Counted from the stretch's first letter, positions 1 to 9,017 are shown. The stretch: 64,000 nt of DNA from an uncultured Bacteroidaceae bacterium (GCA_944321635.1 CALULY010000015.1:1-64000), one strand, 5' to 3'. Program-made: numbers and translations. Notes: generated from the letters alone by a model not told the origin.

Positions 1-956
1 TTGACAGGACCGAAGCGACGCTGGAGCGTGATGCCACACTGCAATTGACCGCCACCGTCACCCCTGACGATGCCGACTACCGCACGGTCACGTGGAGCAG
101 TGCCGACAGCGGCATAGCACGTGTCGACGGTGTCGGACTGGTGACAGCCGTCTCGGTCGGCACGACGACCATAACGGTGACCACCGGCGACGGGACAGGC
201 CTGACGGCATCATGCACCGTGACCGTTACCCCCAAGACTGTACAATCCATCACAATGGACGAAGAGGCTTTGAGCCTCGAGCATGGCGAGACGACACGTC
301 TCACGGTCATAGTTACTCCACAAGATGCCGATGATGTCAGCGTGACATGGTACAGCAACAATTCAGGCGTGGCAACAGTGGATGACGGAGGCCGGGTGAC
401 TGCCATCGAGGTAGGTACAGCCGTCATCACTGCCACGACCAATGACGGCAGCGGACTGTCGGCGAAATGCACTGTGACAGTCACTCCAAAAGAGGTAGAT
501 GACATAAGCATCAATAAAGAGATACTGAAGATGGAAATCGGCGACATCGAGCAACTCACGGTAGTAATATCGCCCGCAGATGCTGATGACAAGACCGTCA
601 CATGGCGTTCTGCCAATGCCGAAGTCGCGTCAGTCAATTCTGACGGAGTGGTGACAGCCCGTAAAGCAGGCGAGACTACAATCACAGCCACGGCATCCAA
701 TGGGCTCACTGCCGAATGCCAAGTGGAAGTGACCGACCCCAACGGCATAGACGGCATCAATGCCGACGATGTGAAAATCACCGCGCAAAAAGACAGGATC
801 ATCGTCGCGGGACTGCCAGCGGGATGGCACTACTCCGTCCATGACATGAGCGGCAGCACGGTCTACGTAGGTTCGGACACAGAAGTGGGTGTGGCCGGCG
901 GCAACGTCTATGTCGTGCAGGTCAAAGACAAGACCATCAAACTGCTCGTGCCGTGA
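1..956 (+). CDS. Secreted BIG2-repeat protein with T9SS-type C-terminal domain (5' partial)
   Basis: The reading frame is open from the first bases, so the N-terminus lies outside the window. What is visible is a series of at least three bacterial Ig-like (BIG2) repeats, each with the recurring signature of a TVTW core, a GVVTA-type turn and a TTITVT strand. They are followed by a final domain of about 70 residues ending in YVVQVKDKTIKLLVP. That ending resembles the type IX secretion C-terminal sorting domains of Bacteroidetes. I infer a large cell-surface or secreted protein exported through T9SS; its catalytic or binding part, if any, is upstream and unseen. Confidence 0.8.
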   Translation, partial: DRTEATLERDATLQLTATVTPDDADYRTVTWSSADSGIARVDGVGLVTAVSVGTTTITVTTGDGTGLTASCTVTVTPKTVQSITMDEEALSLEHGETTRLTVIVTPQDADDVSVTWYSNNSGVATVDDGGRVTAIEVGTAVITATTNDGSGLSAKCTVTVTPKEVDDISINKEILKMEIGDIEQLTVVISPADADDKTVTWRSANAEVASVNSDGVVTARKAGETTITATASNGLTAECQVEVTDPNGIDGINADDVKITAQKDRIIVAGLPAGWHYSVHDMSGSTVYVGSDTEVGVAGGNVYVVQVKDKTIKLLVP

Positions 957-1000
957 CACACACTCCCCAGAGACAAGCGGCATGAGCCACCATATATGCC

Positions 1001-1046
1001 AAGCGACCGTCCCATCCTGCACATGGAGGGGGCGGTCGCTTGTTTT
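1001..1046 (+). terminator. Intrinsic terminator after the BIG2 gene
   Basis: GCGACCG (1003-1009) pairs with CGGTCGC (1033-1039), extended by AA/TT, and is followed by GTTTT. It lies about 45 nt after the stop codon at 956. From here to 1223 I see only short hairpin-prone GC-rich sequence and no gene. Confidence 0.75.
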
Positions 1047-1223
1047 CGCCCCACACGGCTTCCCCACCCCGCCACGCGTCAACAGCACCGTATGCCACCG
1101 GCATGGCAAGGCATGATAACGGCACTAGCATCTGACGCTACCGACGCTTAGGTCGTATGCCATAGAACGTCCATACGGCCATCCAGGCAGCACGTGCCAC
1201 ACACAAATCATTGCCCCCGCCTC

Positions 1224-1254
1224 TTTGCATTGACAATAATAATGCGTAACATTG
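1224..1254 (+). promoter_or_regulatory. Bacteroidetes-type promoter of tnaA
   Basis: TTTG at 1224-1227 and TAACATTG at 1247-1254 are separated by 19 nt, one mismatch from the TTTG-N19/20-TAnnTTTG consensus of the Bacteroidetes primary sigma factor. The start codon of tnaA follows about 38 nt later. Confidence 0.65.
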
Positions 1255-1292
1255 CAAGACATACTATTAACCCTTAAAAAACATTACCATTT

Positions 1293-2666
1293 ATGGAATT
1301 ACCATTTGCAGAATCCTGGAAGATCAAAATGGTTGAACCTATCAGGAAAAGCACAAGACAAGAACGTGAACAATGGATCAAGGAAGCGCACTACAACGTC
1401 TTCCAGCTAAAAGCCGAGCAAGTCTACATCGACCTGCTGACCGACTCCGGCACCAACGCCATGAGCGACCGCCAGTGGGCAGGCATGATGATGGGTGACG
1501 AGAGCTATGCCGGCGCGAGGTCTTTCCAGCACATGAGGGACACCATCGAGAGGCTGACCGGGTTTGAATATGTCATCCCGACGCACCAAGGACGCGCCGC
1601 CGAAAACGTGCTCTTCTCCTATCTCGTCAAACCGGGCGACATAGTGCCTGGCAACTCCCACTTTGACACCACCAAGGGGCACATCGAGGGGCGCAAGGCG
1701 ACCGCCCTCGACTGCACCGTCGATGAGGCAAAGGACACCCAACTCGAAGTGCCGTTCAAAGGCAACGTCGATCCCGTGAAGCTCGACAAGGCTCTGGCCG
1801 AGAATGCCGACAAAGTGCCATTCATCATCGTGACCATCACCAACAACACCGCAGGCGGCCAGCCCGTGTCGATGGAGAACCTCCGCGCCGTGCGCAAGGT
1901 CGCCGACAAGTATGGCAAGCCTGTCATCTTTGACTCAGCCCGCTTTGCCGAGAATGCCTACTTCATCAAGACGAGAGAGAAAGGCTACGAGAACAAGACC
2001 ATCAAGGAGATAGTAAAAGAGATGTTCTCCCTTGCCGACGGCATGACGATGAGTGCCAAAAAGGATGCGGTTGTCAACATGGGCGGATTCATCGCCACGC
2101 ACAGGAAAGACTGGTACGAAGGGGCAAAAGGCTACTGCGTGCAGTTTGAGGGCTACCTGACCTATGGCGGCATGAACGGTCGTGACATGGAGGCGGTGGC
2201 AATCGGCTTGGACGAGAACACCGAGTTTGACAACCTTGAGACACGCATCAAGCAGATACAGTACCTGGCAAGCCGTCTCGACGAGTTCGGCATCCCCTAC
2301 CAGCGTCCCGCCGGCGGCCACGCCATCTTCGTCGATGCAGACAAGGTGCTGACCGAAGTGCCCAAGGAGGAATTCCCCGCCCAGACGCTGACCATCGAGC
2401 TTTACCTCGAAGCGGGAATACGTGGATGCGAAATCGGCTATCTGCTGGCCGACCGTGACCCCGTGACAAGGGAAAACCGTTTCAACGGCCTCGACCTGTT
2501 GCGCCTCGCCATACCCCGCCGCGTCTACACCAACAATCACATGGATGTCATCGCCGTGGCGTTGAAAAACGTCTATGACCGCCGCCACGAAATCAAACGG
2601 GGCGTACGCATAGCATGGGAAGCACCGCTCATGCGCCACTTCACCGTGCAGCTCGAAAGGCTCTGA
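1293..2666 (+). CDS. tnaA: Tryptophanase (tryptophan indole-lyase)
   Basis: A PLP enzyme expected to cleave L-tryptophan to indole, pyruvate and ammonia in the cytosol. At 457 residues it is full length. Visible motifs are LLTDSGTNAMSD near the N-terminus, PTHQGRAAENVL, the PLP-lysine region TMSAKKD and a C-terminal RHFTV. Tyrosine phenol-lyase is the close alternative. The stretch AGIRGCEIG matches tryptophanases, whereas tyrosine phenol-lyases usually carry an R-x-M-E-R-G type sequence there, so I prefer tryptophanase. The ATG at 1293 gives the usual MELPFAESWKIK start. It stands alone, with its own promoter and terminator; no tnaB permease or tnaC leader is seen. Confidence 0.93.
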   Translation: MELPFAESWKIKMVEPIRKSTRQEREQWIKEAHYNVFQLKAEQVYIDLLTDSGTNAMSDRQWAGMMMGDESYAGARSFQHMRDTIERLTGFEYVIPTHQGRAAENVLFSYLVKPGDIVPGNSHFDTTKGHIEGRKATALDCTVDEAKDTQLEVPFKGNVDPVKLDKALAENADKVPFIIVTITNNTAGGQPVSMENLRAVRKVADKYGKPVIFDSARFAENAYFIKTREKGYENKTIKEIVKEMFSLADGMTMSAKKDAVVNMGGFIATHRKDWYEGAKGYCVQFEGYLTYGGMNGRDMEAVAIGLDENTEFDNLETRIKQIQYLASRLDEFGIPYQRPAGGHAIFVDADKVLTEVPKEEFPAQTLTIELYLEAGIRGCEIGYLLADRDPVTRENRFNGLDLLRLAIPRRVYTNNHMDVIAVALKNVYDRRHEIKRGVRIAWEAPLMRHFTVQLERL

Positions 2667-2685
2667 CACATCAGACCTGCACCAC

Positions 2686-2728
2686 AAGGCAGGCGCGCCG
2701 CGCAAGTGGCACGCCTGCCTTTCTTTTT
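2686..2728 (+). terminator. Intrinsic terminator of tnaA
   Basis: AAGGCAGGCG (2686-2695) pairs with CGCCTGCCTT (2712-2721), followed by TCTTTTTAT, 20 nt after the tnaA stop codon. Confidence 0.85.
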
Positions 2729-2779
2729 ATCCAAAAGGGAAAACGATGCCCAAGCCTGACAGAAAATCACACCGCCCGC

Positions 2780-2925
2780 CGAGAAAAGTTCCATTTGGCA
2801 GGAAATAAAGTTCCATCAGGTCTGACATAAATTAAAAACAAAACTTTTGAATATATAAACAGAACTTTAGGCCAGACCTGACCGGAGTTTAGGTCTGACG
2901 CTATCGGATTTCATGCCAGACCTGA
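2780..2925. repeat. Phased dyad array, copy A1 (shortest)
   Basis: Lies between the converging tnaA and slyD genes. Box centres (the C/G or equivalent in AAA-S-TTT type boxes) are at 2788, 2810 and 2832 (22 bp steps), then 2844 (12 bp step), 2865 (21 bp), 2887 and 2909 (22 bp). The core boxes are CAAAACTTTTG and CAGAACTTTAG joined by an AATATATAAA linker. Only two core boxes are present, and the right-hand 12-bp step is missing, so the second core box also serves as the first flank box. Same family as the arrays near 19.0, 24.9, 44.0 and 61.9 kb. Confidence 0.8.
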
Positions 2926-3009
2926 CTGCCCGGCTTGCCTTGTGCTGCAAGGATAAAGCAAGCTGCCTGCGGTCTGTTGCAAGCGGCACAGCCCGGTGCA
3001 AATTGAGAC

Positions 3010-3040
3010 AAAAAAGGAGGCGTGCCAGTGGCACGTCTCC
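3010..3040 (-). terminator. Intrinsic terminator of slyD
   Basis: Read on the minus strand, GGAGACGTGCC and GGCACGCCTCC form a stem with a three-base loop, followed by TTTTTT. It lies about 80 nt beyond the slyD stop codon. Confidence 0.85.
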
Positions 3041-3119
3041 TCTATGTCCTGTCATTGATGCCTCGCTGCACGACCGTGCGGCCGTGAGCAACCAGGTCCC
3101 CGCATCGGCGGGGCGGGAT

Positions 3120-3698
3120 TCAATGACCGCAGTTGCAACCATGGTGGTGGTCTGACGAGCAGCCGCCGTCACCGCATCCGTCTCCGCCGCAGTGGCCACA
3201 GCCGCATCCGCCCCCCGTCATCTGGTTGAGATAGGCGTTGAGTTCCTCGTTTGTCGCCTCGTGGGAGACCAGCACCTTGCCTTCAAACGTGAGGTCGAGA
3301 CCAGCGTAGGGGTGGTTCATGTCAAGGACGAGCACATCGTCGCGGATCTCATCGACCGTGGCGTTGTAGATGTTGCCGCCCTCGTCGCGCAACGGGACGA
3401 CCTGGCCGAGCTCGACGACGAGCTTGCCGTCATTCTCAAACTGTGCGCGGGGCAACTCGACAACGAGCTGTTCGTCATAGTCGCCGAATGCCTTGTCCTT
3501 GCCTATGGTGAAGGCGAATGTCCCGCCCTCTGCCACGTCAACGAGTGCTTGCTCCAAGGCTTCGAGGGTGTAGCCCAGCCCTGACACGAAACGGTAGGGG
3601 CGCGCCTCGTCGGCGACTTCCTGCAATGTCTTCTCGCCATTGTCGTCCACATACATCTTGTAGGCGACTGAGATGTACTTATGGGATTTGTTTTCCAT
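3120..3698 (-). CDS. slyD: SlyD-type FKBP peptidyl-prolyl isomerase with metal-binding tail
   Basis: Cytosolic prolyl isomerase and chaperone that in other bacteria also stores and delivers nickel. The 192-residue protein starts ISVAYKMYVDDNG. It has the SlyD layout: an FKBP half with SGLGYTLEALEQALVDV, an inserted flap (IF) region around LPRAQFENDGKLVVE, and a return to FKBP at VLDMNHPYAGLDLTF. The last 30 or so residues are rich in Cys, His and Gly (GCGCGHC, HHHGCNCGH), the expected metal-binding tail. The tail shows this is SlyD rather than a plain FKBP. It has its own terminator. On the minus strand TACTTTTG at 3750-3743 is a likely -7 element, but no good -33 is seen. Confidence 0.92.
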   Translation of the reverse strand: MENKSHKYISVAYKMYVDDNGEKTLQEVADEARPYRFVSGLGYTLEALEQALVDVAEGGTFAFTIGKDKAFGDYDEQLVVELPRAQFENDGKLVVELGQVVPLRDEGGNIYNATVDEIRDDVLVLDMNHPYAGLDLTFEGKVLVSHEATNEELNAYLNQMTGGGCGCGHCGGDGCGDGGCSSDHHHGCNCGH

Positions 3699-3790
3699 CG
3701 TTTGTCGTTGTTTTTGCTGTTAGTGTTTGGATGTTTCGGTTGCAAAAGTAGTAAAAAGGGGCTAAGTGCCGACGGGCGTTGCCGCGTTTG

Positions 3791-5071
3791 TCACTTATCC
3801 GTCATTATGTCAAGGACAATCTTGTCCGTCTCGTTCATGCCGACAGCACCTATCTTGGTGAGGTTCTTGATGGTCTTGTCAACGTCGTCATCAACAATGC
3901 CCTCGACGGATGTCACGCACTCGTCCTCCATGGCGAGGAGAGCCGAGAGCATGGCTGTCGAGACCCCTGTCGATAGTTTGAGCGAGCAGCTCGGCTTTGC
4001 CCCGTCGCAGATCATGCCGGTTATGTTGGCTATCATGTTTTTGACGGCGTATGCGATGTTCTTGTAGTTGCCTCCCATGAGGTATGTTATGCCACAGCTT
4101 GACCCGGTCGCCGCCACGACGCATCCGCACAGGGCGGACAGTCTGCCGAGGCTCTGCTTGATGTAGATGGCCGTCAGGTGGCTGAGCACGAGGGCCCGGG
4201 TCAATTGTTCTTCTGATTTGCCCGTCTCCCTTGCATAGACAACTACGGGGACGGTCGCGGCTATGCCTTGGTTGCCGCTGCCGGAGTTGCTCATCACTGG
4301 TATCATCGCCCCGCCCATCCTGGCATCGCAGGCTGCCGATGTGTAGGAGAGGACTTTGGAATAGACGCTGTTGCCCATCAGGTAGTTTTTCTTGTCACTG
4401 ATGAGCAGTTTGCCGAATTTGTGGCCGTAGTTGCCTGTGAGCCCTTCCTCCGACGCTTTCATGTTGAGGCGGGCGGCTTCCATTATGAATGATATGTCAT
4501 CAACCGCCGCAGTGGTAGCGAACTCATATACTTTGCCAAGCGTGAGGCACAGCCCGTCCTGGCAATTGACCCCGGCTGCCGCGCCGTGCTTGTCGATGAG
4601 CACCCGGTCGCCAGCCGCGACATAGACGAAGTTGGTGTGGTCGCCAGAGATTATTGCCACGGCGCGTTTGCCTCCAGCCTCGCAGACGGCTTCGGCGTAG
4701 AGTTTGTCGCAACTGCCCTGCTTGAGCTTGATCGCGATGCGGTGGTCGGCAATCATCTGTTTGCCGCGCTCGATGTCGGCTGGGGTGGAATCTTTGATCA
4801 CCTCCAAGCCATATTCCGATTTGCCGCAGATCGCGCCGAGGGCTATGGCTATCGGCAGGCCGATCATCCCCGTGCCTGGGATGCCTACGCCCATTGCATT
4901 CTTGAGTATGTTGGCACTCAAATAGACCGTTATGCTCTCGGGGAGCGTGCCAAGTACCTCCGTCGCCTTGGCCGTGGCGAGCGACACGGCTATCGGCTCC
5001 GTGCATCCCATGGCGGGGAGCACTTCACGTTTGATCAATGCGATGATGTCGTTGTAGTCTTGTTTTTCCAT
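3791..5071 (-). CDS. L-cysteine desulfidase family protein (CyuA/YhaM, UPF0597)
   Basis: The 426 residues match the CyuA/CdsB family, iron-sulphur enzymes related to the serine dehydratase alpha chain that break L-cysteine into pyruvate, ammonia and sulphide. Visible hallmarks are the N-terminal MGCTEPIAVSLA with its conserved Cys, a Gly-rich stretch SNSGSGNQGIAATVP, GRLSALCGCVVAATGSSCG, and ICDGAKPSCSLKLSTG near the end. These cysteines are the likely cluster ligands. Cytosolic, with no signal peptide. A cysteine-degrading role, and hence sulphide formation, is inferred from the family; related members of uncertain substrate exist. Confidence 0.85.
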   Translation of the reverse strand: MEKQDYNDIIALIKREVLPAMGCTEPIAVSLATAKATEVLGTLPESITVYLSANILKNAMGVGIPGTGMIGLPIAIALGAICGKSEYGLEVIKDSTPADIERGKQMIADHRIAIKLKQGSCDKLYAEAVCEAGGKRAVAIISGDHTNFVYVAAGDRVLIDKHGAAAGVNCQDGLCLTLGKVYEFATTAAVDDISFIMEAARLNMKASEEGLTGNYGHKFGKLLISDKKNYLMGNSVYSKVLSYTSAACDARMGGAMIPVMSNSGSGNQGIAATVPVVVYARETGKSEEQLTRALVLSHLTAIYIKQSLGRLSALCGCVVAATGSSCGITYLMGGNYKNIAYAVKNMIANITGMICDGAKPSCSLKLSTGVSTAMLSALLAMEDECVTSVEGIVDDDVDKTIKNLTKIGAVGMNETDKIVLDIMTDK

Positions 5072-5090
5072 GATGTCAGATTAGTTTGTG

Positions 5091-5121
5091 CAAAGATAGC
5101 GCAAGGGGCGGTCAAAACAAG
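5091..5121 (-). promoter_or_regulatory. Probable promoter of the cysteine desulfidase gene
   Basis: On the minus strand TATCTTTG (5098-5091) fits the -7 TAnnTTTG motif, and CTTG (5121-5118) lies 19 nt upstream in the -33 position, with one mismatch to TTTG. The gene starts 20 nt downstream at 5071. Confidence 0.55.
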
Positions 5122-5184
5122 TGATGCACCGAGTTTCACCTCCCGACCCTCTCCCACCCATTCCGGCAATGCCGCACCGTTGCA

Positions 5185-5219
5185 ATAAAAAGGCGGATGG
5201 CAGCCGTCTGCCATCCGCC
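5185..5219 (-). terminator. Intrinsic terminator of phoH
   Basis: On the minus strand GGCGGATGGCA pairs with TGCCATCCGCC around a short loop, followed by TTTTTATT. It starts about 30 nt after the phoH stop. Confidence 0.88.
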
Positions 5220-5249
5220 GCGTCATGATTCCAAGTTACCGCAGGAGCG

Positions 5250-6572
5250 TCAGAGGAGGTCGCTCGCCAGTTCGCTCAACTCGCTGCGCTCGCCCTTGAC
5301 AAGGTTGATGTGGGCGAAGAGTTTCTGCCCCTTCATCTTGTCGGCCATATATATCAACCCATTGGAGCTTGCGTCCAGATAGGGCTGGTCAATCTGCTGT
5401 ATGTCGCCAGTGAAGACCATCTTTGTCCCCTCTCCTGCCCTCGTGACGATGGTCTTTATCTCATTTGGCGTAAGGTTCTGTGACTCATCGACGATGCAAT
5501 AGGTCTCGGAGAAGCTGCGTCCTCGGATGAATGCCAGAGCCTCGATGACAAGTTGCTCGTTCTTGAGCATATCATCGATTTTCTTCAGTTCGGACGACGT
5601 TGGTGAGAATTGGTTTTTGATGACATTGAGGTTGTCAAAGAGCGGTTGCATATAGGGAGCCACCTTCTCCTTGGCATCGCCAGGCAGGAAACCTATGTCC
5701 TTGTTTGACATGGCCACGATGGGACGCGCCAGCAATATCTGCTTGTAGGAAGCCGACTGGTTGAGCGCGGCTGCCAATGCGAGCAACGTCTTGCCTGTGC
5801 CGGCCTTGCCCGTGAGGGCGACGAGCTTGATGTCCGGGTCGTTGAGCACGTCGAGGGCAAAGGCTTGCTCGGAGTTTCGCGGCGTTATGCCAAAGCAAGT
5901 CTTCTTGCCCACCTTGCGCAGCATCATCGTGAACGGATTGTAACGGCAGATGACACTGTTGCGGTCGCTCCGCAGCACAAAGCACTCGTTGGCCACGGGC
6001 TTGGTGTCGAACACCTTGGCCACATCCACGCCGTCACGCGAGGAGTATATCTCATCGATGACATCCGGATCAACCCCCTCGATGGTGCGCGCCCCGTCGC
6101 CAAACAAGTCTATGTCCTTCACCTTGTCGTTGTAGTAGTCCTGCGTCTCAAAGCCGAGCGAGCGTGCCTTCAAGCGCAAATTGATGTCCTTGGTCACGAG
6201 GATGGTCGGCATCCCCGGGTGGCTGCGGGCCACGACATCCACGGCCGCGAGTATCTCATGGTCGGGTTTTCGCACGGGATAATGCTTGAAAACGATGTTG
6301 TCCGCGTCGGCATTCTGCACGACGAACAGGCGTCCGAGCCCGTCGCCAAGGGGGACGCCGACCGAGAAGAGGTTTTTGTCGCTCAGCCTGTCAAGTTCAC
6401 GCACGAAGTCGCGGGCGTTGAAGTTGATCTGCTCGTTGCCCTTCTTGAATTTGTCCAACTCCTCAAACACGACAATCGGCAGGTAGATGTCGTTCTCCTG
6501 GAAGTTCTTCAGGCAATTGCTGTCGTGCAGGATGACGTTGGTGTCCAAAACGAAATTTTTCTTTGTTCCCAT
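5250..6572 (-). CDS. PhoH family PIN-ATPase (YlaK/PhoH2 type)
   Basis: A two-domain protein of 440 residues. Residues 1-150 are a PIN-type nuclease domain with the acidic motif VLDTNVILHD (8-17). The C-terminal half is a PhoH ATPase with a Walker A motif GKAGTGKT at 255-262 and a later CIVDESQNLTPNEIKTI Walker B-like stretch. Characterised PhoH2 proteins are RNA helicase/ribonucleases, so a role in RNA processing is likely but inferred. It stands alone with its own terminator. Its upstream gap, shared with the divergent MFS gene, holds palindrome array B1. Confidence 0.92.
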   Translation of the reverse strand: MGTKKNFVLDTNVILHDSNCLKNFQENDIYLPIVVFEELDKFKKGNEQINFNARDFVRELDRLSDKNLFSVGVPLGDGLGRLFVVQNADADNIVFKHYPVRKPDHEILAAVDVVARSHPGMPTILVTKDINLRLKARSLGFETQDYYNDKVKDIDLFGDGARTIEGVDPDVIDEIYSSRDGVDVAKVFDTKPVANECFVLRSDRNSVICRYNPFTMMLRKVGKKTCFGITPRNSEQAFALDVLNDPDIKLVALTGKAGTGKTLLALAAALNQSASYKQILLARPIVAMSNKDIGFLPGDAKEKVAPYMQPLFDNLNVIKNQFSPTSSELKKIDDMLKNEQLVIEALAFIRGRSFSETYCIVDESQNLTPNEIKTIVTRAGEGTKMVFTGDIQQIDQPYLDASSNGLIYMADKMKGQKLFAHINLVKGERSELSELASDLL

Positions 6573-6784
6573 AATATTCCGTCTTTAAAGTTACACATCA
6601 GGCTGTTGGCCTCCTCAAATGTAAGGAAACGCACCGACTTTCCCGCATGATTTAAAGATGTTTTGCACGCACAGGACAACTTTTGAGCAGTTTTTACCAA
6701 TCCTGCCACCGCATGGCACCGGATGATGCCAATGGCATGGTCGGACATCCCCACAAATGGCAAGGCATGGGACTGGGGAATGGG

Positions 6785-6870
6785 TGCTTTGTAAGTGCCA
6801 TTTACAACCTTTGTAAGTGGCACTTACAAAAGACCTTTTTGCCGCCGCCATTGCACCTGCCGGCAAAACC
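6785..6870. repeat. 22-bp palindrome array, copy B1
   Basis: Two 19-bp palindromes of type TTGTAAGTGnCACTTACAA, at 6789-6807 (centre 6798) and 6811-6829 (centre 6820), exactly 22 bp apart. The array opens with GGGTGCTTTGT and closes with ACAAAAGA, like copies B2 and B3. A hairpin TTTTGCCG/CGGCAAAA (6837-6868) follows. Further upstream, TGCCA...TGGCA dyads are centred near 6711 and 6732, close to the same register. The gap lies between divergent phoH and the MFS gene. Confidence 0.75.
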
Positions 6871-6950
6871 AAGGTGGCCATAGCCGGAAGGCTGCGTTGC
6901 GACCGTGCAACTTTTGGGAGCGGCTGGGGGCGTGGTAGCGCAATATGTTG

Positions 6951-6958
6951 TACTTTTG
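6951..6958 (+). promoter_or_regulatory. -7 element upstream of the MFS gene
   Basis: TACTTTTG fits TAnnTTTG exactly and lies 48 nt before the ATG at 7006. No TTTG is found at the expected 19-20 nt spacing, so it is only a partial match. Confidence 0.4.
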
Positions 6959-7005
6959 GCAACCGAATGATGCTGGAATCAACAACAAAACGCATATATA
7001 TAAAG

Positions 7006-8661
7006 ATGAAAGAGACTACGACCCAGACGCTGAGGGATTCAGCATTTGTGAGATGGACGGCGCTGCTGCTGCTTGCGGGCGCCATGTTTTGTTCCTATGT
7101 GTTCATGGACATCTTGTCGCCAATCAAGGACTTGATGCAATCGACGCGCGGTTGGGACTCGACCGCATTCGGCACGATGCAGGGGGCGGAGACGTTCCTC
7201 AATGTGTTCGTGTTCTTCCTGATTTTCGCAGGCATAATCCTTGACAAGATGGGGGTGCGCTTCACCGCCGTGCTGTCGGGTGCTGTGATGCTGGTCGGAG
7301 CCATGATCAATTGGTATGCAGTGACCGAGGCTTTCCAGGGGAGCGGGCTTGAGGTGTGGTTTACCAACAACTTGAACTACATCCCGGGCTTTGACGAGCT
7401 GGGCATATCGCCGTTCTACGAGGGGATGCCAGCGTCGGCGAAGTTTGCAGCAATAGGCTTCATGATTTTTGGGTGCGGTGTCGAGATGGCGGGCATCACG
7501 GTGTCAAGGGGCATCGTCAAGTGGTTCAAAGGCCGTGAAATGGCTTTGGCGATGGGTTCGGAGATGGCCCTGGCCCGCCTGGGGGTTGCGACTTGCATGA
7601 TCTTCTCCCCCGTGTTCGCGAGGATGGGCGGCGACATCGACGTGTCTCGGTCGGTCGCTTTCGGGCTGTTGCTGCTTATGATCGCGTTGATCATGTTTGT
7701 CGTCTACTTCTTCATGGACAAGCGGCTGGATGCCCAGACGGGCGAGGCTGAGGAGAAGGATGACCCATTCAAGGTGAGCGACATCGGGAAAATCCTCACC
7801 AGCAGCGGATTCTGGTTGGTCGCGCTGTTGTGCGTGCTTTACTACTCGGCAATCTTCCCGTTCCAGAAGTATGCTGTCAACATGCTGCAATGCAACCTGA
7901 CATTCACGGAAGTAGACCCTGATTCGTTCTGGGGGCAAGGGGCTGTGACGGTCATCCAATATGTCATCATGCTCGTTGTAGCCGCCACGGCATTCATGAG
8001 CAACTTCACAAAGGACAAGACCAAGCGTTACACCTTACTCACAGTCGCTGTGGTGGCACTCGTCGCTTACTGCTACATGGGCTATATGCGTCAGAGTGCG
8101 GAGACTATCTTCGCGGCGTTCCCCTTGCTGGCGGTGGGCATAACGCCTATCCTCGGCAACTATGTGGACAACAAAGGCAAGGCGGCATCGATGCTCATCC
8201 TCGGTTCGCTGCTGCTGATCGCGTGCCACCTCACGTTCGCATTCATCCTGCCTGCACTCAAGGGCAACGCTGTGGGCGGTGTCATCGTGGCCTACCTCAC
8301 TATACTCGTGCTCGGGGCAAGTTTCTCGCTCGTGCCGGCATCGTTGTGGCCGAGCGTGCCCAAGCTGGTCGATGCGAAGATAATCGGCAGCGCGTATGCA
8401 TTGATATTCTGGATTCAGAACATAGGCCTGTGGCTCTTCCCGCTGCTCATCGGGAAAATCCTCGACAAGACGAACCCGCAAATCGTGGAAGGCCTTGAAA
8501 ACGGGACTATCACACCGCAAGAGGCGGCCGTCTCCTACGACTACACCGCGCCGCTCGTGATGCTCGCTTGTTTTGGAGTGGCGGCACTGGTGATAGGGTT
8601 CATACTTAAAGTTGTTGACAAGAAGAAAGGCTACGGCCTCGAACTGCCCAACAAGAGCTGA
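7006..8661 (+). CDS. Major facilitator superfamily transporter
   Basis: A 551-residue inner-membrane protein with about twelve hydrophobic segments, starting MKETTTQTLRDSAFVRW. The ATG at 7006 is chosen because it directly precedes the first membrane segment; the frame stays open upstream to 6817 but has no reason to be coding. Family signs are the IILDKMGVRFTA loop (a degenerate MFS loop 2-3 motif) and a central cytosolic linker DAQTGEAEEKDDPFKV. The substrate is not evident. The stop codon overlaps the next start in TGATG, so it is probably translationally coupled to the PqqD-like gene. Confidence 0.88.
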   Translation: MKETTTQTLRDSAFVRWTALLLLAGAMFCSYVFMDILSPIKDLMQSTRGWDSTAFGTMQGAETFLNVFVFFLIFAGIILDKMGVRFTAVLSGAVMLVGAMINWYAVTEAFQGSGLEVWFTNNLNYIPGFDELGISPFYEGMPASAKFAAIGFMIFGCGVEMAGITVSRGIVKWFKGREMALAMGSEMALARLGVATCMIFSPVFARMGGDIDVSRSVAFGLLLLMIALIMFVVYFFMDKRLDAQTGEAEEKDDPFKVSDIGKILTSSGFWLVALLCVLYYSAIFPFQKYAVNMLQCNLTFTEVDPDSFWGQGAVTVIQYVIMLVVAATAFMSNFTKDKTKRYTLLTVAVVALVAYCYMGYMRQSAETIFAAFPLLAVGITPILGNYVDNKGKAASMLILGSLLLIACHLTFAFILPALKGNAVGGVIVAYLTILVLGASFSLVPASLWPSVPKLVDAKIIGSAYALIFWIQNIGLWLFPLLIGKILDKTNPQIVEGLENGTITPQEAAVSYDYTAPLVMLACFGVAALVIGFILKVVDKKKGYGLELPNKS

Positions 8662-9017
8662 TGCACGGCAAAACAAACATACTTGACGTTATCCCCCGCC
8701 TGGAGGATGACATCACAGTGACGATGAGGAATGGCAACATGGTGTTGTCATTCCTCTCTTTACGCCGCAGCCCGCTGGCTTTCCTGCGCAGGTTCAGCAA
8801 AAGGACGGAACTGGAACTTGACCACATGGGGACTGCGACAGTCAGCCTTATGGATGGCAAGCGGCATCTCTCTGACATAGTAAATGCCATGCAAGAGCAA
8901 TTCCCTAACGAAAAGCACTTGAAGGACAGGACAATAATGTTCGTCATCGAGATGAAAAGGCGCAAGTTGCTCAAGTACATATCCGACGGACTGGCGCAAC
9001 AAAACGGCAAGGATTGA
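8661..9017 (+). CDS. PqqD-like winged-helix protein
   Basis: A 118-residue protein. Its C-terminal 75 residues (ELDHMGTATVSLMDGKRHLSDIVNAM onward) have the strand-turn-helix pattern of PqqD, the peptide-binding domain that recognises precursor peptides in RiPP pathways. It begins on the last base of the MFS stop codon (TGATG). No radical SAM enzyme or precursor peptide is seen nearby, so a RiPP role cannot be assumed. In Bacteroidetes, free-standing PqqD-like proteins are often found without such partners. A role tied to the MFS carrier is suggested only by the coupling. Confidence 0.75.
   Translation: MHGKTNILDVIPRLEDDITVTMRNGNMVLSFLSLRRSPLAFLRRFSKRTELELDHMGTATVSLMDGKRHLSDIVNAMQEQFPNEKHLKDRTIMFVIEMKRRKLLKYISDGLAQQNGKD

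Noticed and set aside
8..802. Minus-strand frame through the BIG2 repeats
   Set aside because: It is the complement of repetitive Thr/Val-rich coding DNA and has Ser/Val-rich composition without domains.
1293..2666. Tyrosine phenol-lyase instead of tryptophanase
   Set aside because: The GIRGCEIG segment and the overall similarity to Bacteroides tryptophanases favour tryptophanase.
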